64,000 nucleotides of DNA from Typhlomys cinereus. Its lineage: Eukaryota > Chordata > Mammalia > Rodentia > Platacanthomyidae. The stretch lies in assembly GCA_023101885.1 (NCBI GenBank), contig JALPQD010000126.1, forward strand, positions 1,170,904 through 1,234,903. The letters are read 5' to 3'. The number at the start of each line of letters is the position of its first letter. Within the stretch, counting starts at the first letter, position 1. A model generated the notes under the pieces. The model did no database searches and was not told where the DNA came from. It saw only the letters and a list, made by a program, of their open reading frames with translations. This document shows, piece after piece, positions 22,919 through 34,033 of this stretch. The position numbers and the translations under genes were made by a program.

Positions 22919-24075
22919 TAAACTTTAAATAACATTAGATTACTCTAAAAGAAATTTGGAGTGGCTTTCTGGTTTTGGATTCCGAAGTGAATCATTAATT
23001 TGACAAATGGTTCTTTTATTGTTTTAATAGAATTGCAGTTTTCATCATTTATTGTGTTTAAAAAATTCAATATGTCAATACAGTACAAATTCAATACAGT
23101 ACAAATTTATTCTTAGTTTTAGCAAAGTTCATCCATGGAGAATTAGGTAATTAAATGTAGTGAGTGTATATATATATGTACTTAAAATCTATCATAACAA
23201 GAATGAGGATGTCAAGTTTCTGCAGCTGTTTTGTGTTTTCCCTTTTTTGTGACAGCCTTTCCATATTTTGTATGAAGTGTACATTTCTTACGTCTTTCTA
23301 AGGAGTGCATATTTATTTTTATTGTATAAACATTAAGGAAAGGTATGAATGTATCATCTAATAGGGATATTTTTCAGCTGCTTTCAAAATATCAATGTGT
23401 TTCCTGTCTTTACTGACATTTTTATGTGTTGTTGTCAATATATGACAGTAAAATTTGTTCTATATTGTGATTAACAATTCTGTTGACAATTTGAAAATTT
23501 TACCCTCTTAATAGGTGTTGTGCTGCCACCCTAACTGTGAGAATGTTACCAAGTAAGCATTCTTTTCAATCCAACACTACTCCAGTTAATGGGAATAATA
23601 AATCACAGATATGAAGGTAGCTTATCCTTTCTATTATGTTTTATTTCTGTGGTTACCTTCTGATTGAAGATGGAGAATTATGTATGGAATACTATTAATA
23701 AGTGGAATCTCTGGATGATTTACCCAGATCTTGACCTAGACCTTTTTTCCTTCATCTCTGAAATTCAGTTTGGTAGTAGCAGAAGTAAGTTAGGGAGTTA
23801 GAATAGGATTTGTTTAATCAAAATCTTGGAAGTCAGGTGTCATATTTTGACGTGATACTATGTCACTGGTTCTTACCAACATGAAGTACAGCCCTTTGAT
23901 GATACTAAGTGAACTCTCAGGTAGTTTTTTTGAATTTCTTTCTGTTAGTGGGGCCTCAATTTCAATTTGTATTCTCTAAAACTTCACAGCAGTTGGATTT
24001 TCTGGGCAGTTTTTATATCTCAGTTACAAATTGCTACATAGTATCATTGGTTTTGGGCCTGTTTACTGAGGAGGA
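22919..24075. other. Low-copy DNA, no gene seen
   Basis: No family resemblance was found in any frame. 23083-23106 has a tandem duplication of acaaattcaatacagt. Confidence 0.4.
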
Positions 24076-24250
24076 TATTCACCTCCTCCCTGCCATTCCT
24101 CCTTTGATCGCCCATCCCTGTCTCTCCCCCACACCTCCCTCTCTCCCTCCCTCATTTCCTCCTTCCTTGTCCTCTCTTGGTGTCTCCAGCTTTCTCCCTC
24201 CCATCCTCCAGAATTTTAGCTTATATGGTCCCTGTAGTTCCCACTGAGTT
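24076..24250 (-). mobile_element. L1 3'UTR fragment (pyrimidine-rich tract)
   Basis: Antisense match to the L1 3'UTR purine-rich region and following text (cctctcttggtgtctccagctttctccctcccatcctccag), as at 45130-45190. Ends are indistinct. Confidence 0.65.
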
Positions 24251-24974
24251 GTCTTTAGTTCTTACTATAAGGGCTTCTAGAAAAAAATTGTTTCTACCAC
24301 ATATATCTCCTTAGGTCCAACTAGTTTAAGTATGTGTCTGTTAGATTTTCCATTTTTCTTAGTATGTTGAAGAGTTCTTCTGTTACTGGAAGAAGATATA
24401 ACCACAAACTCTAGATTGACCATTAAATTACGATTTATCTAGGTTTTCATTTTCTTTACAGTAGAACATGCCGTCCAGATGACATATAGATTTAATGAAA
24501 TTTTCATCTGCATTTAATTTATGAGTAAGGAGAGTGCGCATCTTCTTTTGGGTACTGGGAATGTAAAAATTCTTATTTAGATATCTGACTAATTTGTCCA
24601 TTTATTTATAGTATTATCTAGGTGATTTATTTTTAAGATTCTTCATTTGTTGTATAATTGCAATGTTAGATGAATTGGTGACAGCAATTCCCTCCCACTA
24701 ACTTTGGTATAATTTGTATTCATGTGATCTCTGCAATGTTGTAAATCATTTTTTTGTTTTCATTTATCGTATGTATATCCTCTTTAGTGAGATTTTCCTT
24801 TTTTTCTCATTTGTGAAATGGTTTACTTACAATACCATGTTTTGACAGGTCTTACTATATTCCATAGATTAGTCTGTTTGAAGAAACAGTTGAAAATACT
24901 TTTTCTCAGTCTGTAGTTTGTGTTTTTTTTATACTCAATACAGTTTCATTGGTTTGGAAAATTAGTGTTTATAA
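24251..24974. other. No gene seen
   Basis: T-rich text in the style of old antisense LINE sequence (for example ccatttttcttagtatgttgaagagttcttctg), but not similar enough to any copy here to assign. Confidence 0.35.
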
Positions 24975-25113
24975 CTTTTTTTTTCTGAGACAAAGACTCA
25001 TATGTCTCAGACTGCTTTAAAATTGCTCTGTTTCTAAAGATGACCTTGAATTTCTGGTCTTCTACCTCTGCTTGCAGAATACTGGTTCTACAAGCATGTG
25101 TAAACCATCCTTT
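24975..25113 (-). mobile_element. B1 SINE, old
   Basis: Antisense B1 layout: T-run, gagacaaagactcatatgtctcag, gaccttgaatttctggtcttc, tacctctgcttgcagaatactgg and acaagcatgtgtaaacca, in the same order as the 7SL-derived rodent B1. About 140 bp, highly diverged. B1 supports a rodent source. Confidence 0.8.
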
Positions 25114-25198
25114 TTCATACAGGTAATGGCCATTTAACCTAGGGCTTTATGAGTTCTAATCATGCACTCTACTAAGTTTCTTAATTCCACAGCCAAGT

Positions 25199-25220
25199 TT
25201 TTTTTTTTTTTTTTTTTTTT
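25199..25220 (-). repeat. Poly(T) run of 22
   Basis: An uninterrupted T run, i.e. a poly(A) tail on the minus strand, just left of about 130 bp of unassigned sequence (25221-25354). It probably marks the 3' end of a truncated retroposed sequence whose source I cannot name. Confidence 0.5.
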
Positions 25221-25354
25221 AACTTTGGGGAGCCCAATTTCCTGTTTTTTCTTCCATTTGTCACAATTTTGGTGTCTTTTGTGATCTGTATTCTGTATAT
25301 CCTCATCCCATTTATACTTCAAGCTTATTTTTATGATCCCTTATATATTAAAAA

Positions 25355-26190
25355 ATTGTGGAGTATCTTGCATATCGTTGGTCCTCCCCATCTTTACGCT
25401 CTTACAATTTTGCCACCCTCTCTCCCGCAATTCTCCTTGAGCTTTAGGATGGGGAGAGATTTGTCAGGTCTGGTTCCAGGTGATTAATGTAGGGTCTCTG
25501 GTATTCTAAATAATGGTTTGTTGTTGTTTTCAGTTTTGCTGTTCCTGCACTGCCCTTGTCTCCATCCTGATTGGTATTGGAGGTCGCCTCCTAACCAAAG
25601 ATAAAAGGCTGTTTAAATGGAATCTTACTGTAAGAGGAGATTCAAGGGTGGATGGAATAGGAGTAGGAGACCACAGTGAGGGTGGTCAGTCTCATATCTA
25701 CTAGACTCTACACCCTCCATGATTGGTGAAATCAAACCCCCTCAGTTGCAAGTGACCAGGAAGAAAAATGAGAGTGAGCTTGCAACAGTAGCCATAATCG
25801 GAGTTTGTATGACCTGCGCAATGACTGACATGTCAATGACCCACCAAAGTCTAGCATGGATCACAGGCACTAGGATCCTTAGAGAAAAGGGATTAATAGT
25901 CATAATAGTGTCCCCATACTAAACAGGAGCCCAAGAAAGGGCTCTGAGCAATGCCACTGAGTCCTTACACCTCACTAGAGTGCCAGACTCAGAGGGAAGT
26001 TTTGGCATTCACACAAAAGGATACTCCAGGGAATGGGGGGAAGGCACTAGGAGAAGAGGAGAGTGGGGGGTGAAAGGAAGGGGAAAAGGGGGGTAGGGTA
26101 CAAGGGAGTCTGGGGAGGGGTGGAGGGAGGGAGGGGATCAGGGTACCTGTTAAGTTTGTATAATGGGGGAAAATAAATAAATATAAAAAA
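25355..26190 (+). mobile_element. L1 3'UTR copy with 5' inversion (twin-primed)
   Basis: 25355-25780 is L1 3'UTR in reverse orientation (ttgtggagtatcttgc ... gagtgagct). 25781-26190 is the rest of the 3'UTR in forward orientation (gcaacagtagccataatcgg onward) with purine-rich tract and AAATAAATAAAT tail. Only about 10 bases of consensus are missing between the two pieces. This arrangement is the twin-priming signature. Confidence 0.82.
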
Positions 26191-27022
26191 TCTGTGAAGC
26201 GATCATGTACAACTGAGGGGGTATGATCTCACCAGAAGGGGAAGGCATATAGTCTGGCTGATGAAAGGTAATCATTTTGCAAATGGGTGACTGACCCCTC
26301 CCTCACCGAGGTTTCCTGCTTTTATTACATCTACCCTTGAATGTGCTATTATAACAAGACTCCAGTTTAACAGCTTTTTGTCTCTGACCAGGGGGTGACA
26401 TACAGTGCCCATCAGGATGGAGTGAAGGGCATTGCAGGAGCAGCAAAACTGCAAAAGAAAATCAACAAACCACAATCCAGAACTTCAGAGACTCTATATC
26501 AACCACATAGAACTAGGCCAGCCTAATCTCTCCCCATCCTGAAGCTCAGGGACATTTGCGGAAGAAGGGGCGGTAAGATTGTAAGAGCAAAAGGAAGGGA
26601 GGAACAATGATTTGCAAGATTCTCCACACTAGTTAGGGCCTAAGCAATCATAATAGGACTTTGCATGCTCTGCGCAATGTCCTACACACTATTCATCTCA
26701 CAAAGTCTAGCATCTGCTAAAGGCACCAAGATCCTTGGAGGCAAGGTATTGACAGCTACAGTAGTGTGCCTATGCTTAAGGGGAACACGAGAAAGGGTTC
26801 AGGGAAATGCCACTGGGTCCTTGTACGTCATCGGAGAGGTGGACCAAGAGAAGAGTTAGGCATACACAATAAAGGAGTCTCTGGGAATTGGGGGGGAAGC
26901 ACTGGGGGATGGGGAGGGAGGGAGGGCGAGCAAGGGGTTTAGGGGGAGGAGGAGGGAAGGAGGGAACTGGTCTACCTATTAAGTTTGTATGAGCAGAAAT
27001 AATAAAAAATGTATTAAAAAAT
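26191..27022 (+). mobile_element. L1 3'UTR, truncated copy joined to the tail of the preceding L1
   Basis: Starts in the 3'UTR (gcgatcatgtacaactgaggg) and runs to the family end (ttaagtttgtatgagcagaaataataaaaaatg, 26979-27011). The join falls in the A-rich tail of 25355-26190, with short aaaaaatc matches at both sides (26186 and 27016 regions), so it probably inserted into that tail. Open frames inside it are short and not conserved. Confidence 0.8.
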
Positions 27023-27165
27023 CACCTGGAATGATTATTGAGAAGTGAGATTTCTAGGCTTCCTCACTCAAAATCTTTGGGGTTCAATCATAGCATGGGC
27101 CCTAAAAGATTCTGAGATAGAGAGTTCTAGAGTAAGACAGTCCTGCAATAACACAATTTCCTACT

Positions 27166-27577
27166 TGTCATAGTTAAGCACAGGTGTCAACTTGACTCTT
27201 GAGGGTTTGGACTCTAGGCACAGTTGTAGAGAGTTGATGGTTGAGTTAAGCCCAGAGCAAACCTGAAGGAGATTATCTAGCTGCTGGGGAAGACCCAGCC
27301 CATGGTGGGTGGGATTAGGCCCCGGATAAATCACAGAGAGCTGGTTGAGAGAGTTGGCATCCTTCTGTATACTTGGCCAGACATGCTGGTCGGCAAGTAA
27401 GGATTGTCCATCTCTCAGCCTTATGGTGGCCAGTTCCCTCGGCCCTGGTGTTGGTGTGTGCTCTTCTGTTAAGCTGGACTATGAACTGTAACCGAACTAT
27501 CGTAAGAAAGTAAACTCCTTGTTCCCATAAGCTGTGTTCTGGTCATTTATCAGCAACTATGCAGGCGGACTGCAACA
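27166..27577 (+). repeat. ERVL-MaLR LTR
   Basis: 412 bp, begins tgtcatagttaagcacaggtg and ends ...ggactgcaaca. The text ggtgtcaacttgac, gacccagcccatggtgggtggg and ccccggataaatcac is typical of ERVL/MaLR LTRs. A primer-binding-like tttggtacccaggaagtgggg follows directly, confirming the 3' boundary and plus orientation. Confidence 0.8.
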
Positions 27578-28660
27578 GAATTTGGTACCCAGGAAGTGGG
27601 GTGTTGCTGATAAATCTGACTATGTGGATTTTGTGTCTTTTGAACGGTTTCACTGGACAAAGTTGAAAATGCTTAAGAATTTTCACTTTGTGGATTTACA
27701 AATACCGTTCTTCAGCGTTTAGTGGACCAATTGCTGAAAGACATTGTTTGGGCCCAGTTTGTGATGAGGGAAACAAGGACTTTGGTAAAACTGAATATAA
27801 GGATGATGGACTGGTTTCTTGACAGAGGAGAGCTGTGTTGGCAGCCTTAAAAGTTTGGATGTGCAAAGGGCAGGCAGCAGAATATCTGCTGCTGTTGGAC
27901 AAATGAGCATCAGTGAAGGAAAACCTAGTGACTTGCACTGAGACGGTGGAGGCCATGGAAACCACCGTAGGGCAAGTTCGTGGTTTGGAAGCTCAGATTC
28001 CTTCAGGGGCCAAAAGCCCAAGTTAAAGCTGTTTCTTGCCCTTTGCAAGTTTGGTTGCCTAGAAGAGAGGCTTTTCCAGCGTCAGCACGTTGAAGTTGGT
28101 GCAGCTGTGGCTCCAGTGGACTAAGCTGTGTTTCAACCTCGCTTCGGAATCAGGCAGCGTCCCTCAGGTGATACTGGTTTTCGTGACTACTGAAGAGTTC
28201 ATGGAGAGCAGCAGAAGCTTGGCACCAAGTGGCAGGCTTACAGTTCCTGTGAGAGAAGGTGAAGCTTAAAGCTGAAGAGGAGAACCCAGAGTTGTGTTTG
28301 AGATGCCAGAACTGTGGGACTGCTGCTGAGGACAACTGCGAGTGGAGATTCAGCCTAGTTCAGAGGAACTCTGCTTTTACAACTTTAAGCTGCAAACAGG
28401 GACTGGGAATGCTTAGAGTCTTTGAGCCGCCTTAACTATGTGATGAGCAACATAAGATAGACATTGAAGTACAGGATGCGGTGATTTGCTGGACTTTGTT
28501 CTTTTTAATATTTTCTTATTAAGATCCTTCTGTTTTAATGTTTTATTTGTTTTAAAGTATTTAACTTATTCTGATTTAATACCCTTTTAAAGTTAAAAAC
28601 TTTGAACTTTTAAAATGTTGGAACTGAAGTTTTAATGAGAACATTTTAAATTTGTCAAAA
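27578..28660 (+). mobile_element. ERVL-MaLR internal region (non-coding, decayed)
   Basis: Starts with the primer-binding-like sequence (27580-27600) and continues with MaLR-internal-like text through gtgatttgctggactttg (28482). No intact gag frame remains; open frames on the other strand are chance. No second LTR is seen after it. Sequence after 28500 is AT-rich and ends in an A run at 28658. MaLRs moved with helper proteins of ERVL. Confidence 0.65.
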
Positions 28661-29504
28661 AAAAAAACCTGTGAAAACTAAAGTTCAGATGACGGTTCAT
28701 ATCTCTTTCTTGTTTCCTGTTTGTTGCAACATGTATTCATGAAAATATTCTTACTCAATTAAGTTGCCCTTACAGCTTTTATTTAAAAATCATTTGGTTT
28801 TGCTGTGAAAATATTTTGAGCTCTCTTTCAGTAATAAAATACAAACTTAAAATTGTGGAATCCTACAGTGTTCATGTTTTTGCTTTGAGCATAGATAAAA
28901 CTTGTACTGAGATTTTTTTATTCTAAGAACAATGTATTAAGAAATGTAATTGAATGGGATCCAACCATTAGGTAAATGTAATTATTCATTTTAACTCATT
29001 ACCTGGGATGTGAGTTTAGATACATTGTCAACATGAATACTGAATATGTGGATATGTTATGTTCATTTTCTTGTTCCCGGTCATTATGCCTGTTCTTCAA
29101 CCCCTGCTTTATTGCTCTAACTATGGGAACCAAAAGCTATAAGAGCATATTCTTGTCTCATTTCTGGTATTGTTTACAGGATGGTATTGTTTATAGAAAT
29201 TTTGTATGTTTTTATTTTTAAAATCAAATCCCAAAATGAAATGTGGTGAATAATTTTTCTGTGTATTTCAATATAACATTAATTGTTCTTTATTTTCTTA
29301 AAATTCATTTCAGCCTACTAAAGTTACAAAGATTTATTTTGATTTAAATGCATTTAACTATGAGGTTTAGAATACACAATTAATTGAGTTCCAATTTTTC
29401 AAATGTGTATATTTTTTCCTCATTTTTTTTCTGGATGCATAGCAACAAATTTTTGGCCCTTCCAAATTACTTCAACACTATGGACTTTGCTCAACAGTGT
29501 GAGA
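28661..29504. other. AT-rich low-copy DNA, no gene seen
   Basis: Nothing recognisable in either strand. Confidence 0.4.
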
Positions 29505-29900
29505 AATAGTCATTTTATTTTATTTTATTTTATTTCATTTTATTTTATTTTTCTAGTTTTCAAACATAATGAGTGGTTGTCCCTGCCCCCACTCCTTCAC
29601 TGTCTTCCTACCTTCCCCCATCCTCTTCCATTCTTCTCTCCCTTCACCAAATCCATCTCTCTCCCACTTACCCTCTTTTCTGCCTGCTTGTGTGGATCAT
29701 AGAGTTCCTTTGGTTTGTCTGAATTGGTATGGACTCAAGTTTCTATGGCAGATTAAGTGACACTGCCTTGGTTAGACACACTGATAGAGGTACTTTCCTT
29801 CAGCTGTCTAGCCCTAGCCCCAAAGATTCCTCCTGCATGTAATTATTTCTCCTGAGTGTTTCACTAGTTTATGGGGGAATGATGATATGTCAGCCATTCT
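29505..29900 (-). mobile_element. L1 3'UTR fragment with (TTTTA)n tail
   Basis: 29512-29552 is a (TTTTA)n run, the tail of a minus-strand L1. After it come caaacataatgagtgg, the pyrimidine-rich tract (29580-29690) and 3'UTR text shared with 22505-22918. Truncated in the 3'UTR near 29900. Confidence 0.8.
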
Positions 29901-30444
29901 CATTCTTTTATTCTTTAGAAGATTTCATACACAATTTTTACTATTTCTTTCTGAAAATTTTTAGTTTTTGCAAAAATCAAGCATTACACAGTGTAAACTG
30001 CTAGATTTTTCCCTTTAATTTAGACTTTATTTAGTTAAATAATGTAAGATGTCTGAATAAAGATGAATTTTTGGTTTTCATTAATTTTATTCATTTTAGT
30101 TTCCTGAATTTTTATCATATTACTTTAAATATTAAGTGTTTCAAAAATGGAATTTATAATATTTATCTTTCATTTTGGCCTTGATCAATCATTATAGCAT
30201 TTGTGACTGTAAAACTTTTCAAAAGCTGAAGTAAACACAAAACCACATTTTGATTTGTGTAACATGGCCTCTGAATGGGTGGCATGCTTTAAAAGTCCCA
30301 ATTTTGTTATTGTTTTTCAATAAGCCTTATGATTTAGGAAGACTCGTTTTTACCCACATTCTGATGTGGATTACTACATTTTAAATTTTGAGAATTCACT
30401 CTCTTAATGCCAAAATTGTTCCTGTTAATTTTAATTTTTGTAGA
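29901..30444. other. No gene seen
   Basis: AT-rich; no repeat family or coding frame recognised. Confidence 0.4.
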
Positions 30445-31995
30445 TTCCACAATTTTATTTTTCTTGCTTTAAAAATATGAGAGGTTGGCCCTATCACTCA
30501 TCTCCCAACCTCCTTCCTCTCCCACAAACCTTCCTCCATCAATCCCTCCCACCCTCCTATCTGTTCTGTGGGCCCCAAGATTCCCTTTGGACTATCTGCT
30601 CTAGCGGGGGCTCAGGCTTCTGTGGCTGTCTAAATGGCCCTTCTTTGGGTAAACTCAGTGATAAGGGAACACCCCTTCACCTGTCTAGCCCTAGCCCTTA
30701 AGATCCTTCTGTATGTAATTACTTCTCCTTGCTAGTCTATGGAGTAATGTTATCTCAGTCATTGTGCAGGTCTGGTGAAGATAAGTTTTATTATAGTGGG
30801 TTGCCAGATGCAGAAACTCTTCCTTGAGTGGAATTTCTTGGCCAGTGGTGGACCTCCTCCTTTTTAGGCTCTTACAATCTTACTGCTTCCTCTTCCACAA
30901 GATTCCCTCAGCGTTAGGATGGGAAGAGATTTGGTAGGCTTGAATCTGGCTGCACATTTCAGGGTCATTGGTACTCTGCATTCTGATTAGTTGCTGTTGT
31001 CTATTCCATTGCTCTTCTATTTCACTAGATTACCTGTTGTTTGACTGTTGAGATATTTTATTATCTAAAGATAAAATGAAATATGTTTTAGATGGAAGCT
31101 TCTGCTGTGGTGTTTGTGTTTAGCATTGATACCTGAATTTGTCTATAGTCGATTTTCACCACATCCACTGTTATTTAAACTGCTTTATAGTGTTAGGCAT
31201 GTGTTCCCTGTTATGGAGGAGGGGTTGGGGAGTTAGAGGTTAGTAAGCAGAAGGTTGGTTATTTGGAGGTTACCCCATTCTCTACTGTGTCCTATTCCTG
31301 TTCTTCCCTTTCCTTTAAGACTTTTCTCACATAAAAGCCTTTTTTATCTGTTTACCCATGATCTATTGTTTCTGTTGTTTTGGGATCTTCTTCTGACTGT
31401 TCTCACTTGCATTCACTGGTGGATGTTGTAGGAGTTTCTGTTTGATTCCACTGAACTGAGGGTTTAATGCTAGGATCTATTTATAAGCAAGAACGTGTGA
31501 TATCTTTCTTTCTTGGTCTGGATATTTCACTCAGTATAATTTTTCCCAATTCGACCCATTTAGTGGCAAATTTCATCAGCTCAATAATATTTCATTATAT
31601 GTATGTACGATATTTTCACTCAACATTCATCAACTATTAGACATCTAGGTTGTTTCCATTTCGTTGCAATGGTGAAAAGAGGAATAATAAACATGGTTAT
31701 ACATATGTATGTTGCCAGATGCTATATTTTTGGGAATGTTACCAGGACTGGTATAGTTGTGTCATATGGAATTTCTATCTTTAATAATTTTAGATATCTT
31801 CAAAGTGATCGCCAAAGGGGTTGTATGAGTGTACTATCCCACCAGCAATATATGAGGGTCCCCTTTTCCCTGCATCCACGCCAAAATTTGGCATTGTTTC
31901 TGTTTTGAATCTTAGTCATTCTGATGATGTCTCACTTTGTTAGACTTTTGAATTGTTAGACTTTTGAATTTTTTCTTATGATTTTTTCAGTTTCA
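30445..31995 (-). mobile_element. L1 element E, 3' part (3'UTR and ORF2 end)
   Basis: Antisense 3'UTR (30470-31480: pyrimidine tract, then tctagccctagcccttaagatcc) followed by ORF2 C-terminal region (31500-31960: ggatatttcactcagtataa ... tcatatggaatttc). Homology then breaks at about 31995 inside the ORF2 C-terminal domain and resumes at about 37883, so element F is inserted here. Older than F by divergence. Confidence 0.8.
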
Positions 31996-34033
31996 TAGCT
32001 AATTTTTTATTATATGTTTTATTTTTGCTTAATCATACAAGCTCAATAGCAATCCCCTCTTTTCATTCTCCTGTCATCCCCCATTTCACTCTTCCATTTC
32101 TCCCCTCTGTATCATCCCCCTCTGTCCCTCCCCATCTCCCAGTGCCTACCTCTTTCTTCTTTCCTTTCCCCAGAGCATCCCTTTATTTGGGCACTGAACC
32201 TTCCTGTGAGTCCTCTAACCTAGTGAGGATTCAGCACCCAGTAACATAACTTGCGGCTCCTCTTAGGGGTGCTGGATTGTATGGAAATTCCATTATGATT
32301 GCTTTACCCCTTGCCTCTGAGGATCCTACTGCCTGAAGCCTTTTACTCTGTAATCCATGCTAGACTTTGGGGGGTCATTGACATATCAGTCATTGTGCAT
32401 ATCAGGCAAAGTCCAATCACATTATGGCTATATCCTGGCTGCTAAAGCCCTGACATGTGATGAGTATCATGCATATTGTTGGTCCTCCCAATTTTTAGGC
32501 TCTTACAATCTTGCTGCCTCCTGTTCCACCAGTTTCCCTGAGCTTTATGATGGGGAGACATTTGTATGATCCATGTGAATAATTTGGATCTTTCGTGTTC
32601 TGAATGAGGGTTTGTTGTTTTTTTAAATTTTGCTATTCCTGCACCGCCCTTGGCTGCATCCTAATTGGTATTGGAGGTTATCGCCTTTGAGTATATCATT
32701 AAGTGGGTTTGAACTAGGATTCATTTATTAGGGAATACATAGGGCGTTTAACTTTCTATTTCTGGGATACTTCACTCAATATACCTTCTAATTCCATCCA
32801 TTTCTTTTAAAATTTCATTAATTCATCTTTTTTGATGGTTGAATAGTGTTCCATTGTATAAATGTACCACATTTTCATTACATATTCCTCAACTGTTTGG
32901 AATTTGGGTTGATTCCATGACTTTACTATTGTAAGTAGTGCTGCAATGAATATGATTGCACTACTGTCACTGTAGTGAATTACCAATATTAGGGGATTAT
33001 TTCCAGCAGTGGCATAACAGGGCATAATGGCATTTCGATGCTTAACATTTTTAAAAATTGCCATACTGATCTTCAAAGTGCTTGTATAAGCCTGCATTCC
33101 CACCACCAGTGTATGAGAGTTCCCTTCTATCCACATCCTCTCCAGTATTCAGTGTTGTTTGGATTGTGGATTTTTGCCATCCTGACCTGAGTGAGATGAT
33201 ATCTCAGAATAGTTTTGATTTGCACTTCTCTGATGGCTAGGGATGTGGAGCATATATTGAGATATTTATTAGACACTTTGATTTCATATCTGGAAATTTT
33301 TCTTTTGAGTTCTGAGGCCCATCTTCTAATTGTGCTATTTATTTCCTTGGTGTTTAGTTTTTTAAGTTCTTTATACACTCTGTGTAATAGAGCTCTATCA
33401 GATATGTGGTTAGTGAAAATTTTCTCCCATTCTGTGAGTTGCCTTTTGCTCAGTTCACAATCTATGTGAATAGAAGCTCTTTAATTTCATAAGATCCCAT
33501 TTGTTGAGTGTTTGTTCTAGTGGCTGTGCTATTGGAATTCTGGTTAGGAACTCTTGGCCTTGCCTGATCAGCTCGAGGGAGTTCCTGACCCTTTCAACTA
33601 AGGATTTATAGTCTCTGGCCTAATATTGAGGACCTCGATCCATTTGGAATTAATTGTTGTGCATGGTGACAAGTACAGGTCCAGATTTAATCTTCTGTAT
33701 GTGGACATCCAGTTTTGCCAGCACCATTTGATGAAGATGTTGTTATTTTTCCACTGAATTTTTTGGGTCCCTTTGTCAAGGATCAAATGGTTGCAATTGT
33801 TTGGGCTTATATGTGTGTCTTCAACACTTATCCTTTGATCTGTTTTGGAGCCAGTCTATTTTGGAGGCAGTTCTAGGCTTTTCTTATTACTATGGATTTA
33901 TAGTATAGATTAAGGTTTGGTATGGTGATACCTCCAGTAGTGTTTTTGTTACTCAGGATTGTTTTTGCTATCCAGGGAATTTTGTGCTTCTGTATCAATT
34001 TTGAGATTGTTTGATCAATTTCTTCAAAGAAAT
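31996..34033 (-). mobile_element. L1 element F, 3' part, nested in E
   Basis: T-rich tail and 3' end (ttaatcatacaagctcaatag), 3'UTR to about 32800, then ORF2 C-terminal region on the minus strand: 32807-33136 ([20 protein letters not shown] block), 33127-33378 and 33598-34033. Broken at 34033 by L1 G and resuming at 36503. Confidence 0.85.

Noticed and set aside
27696..28335. Minus-strand frames of 60-109 codons
   Set aside because: They oppose the MaLR internal region, have no family resemblance and overlap each other in different frames.
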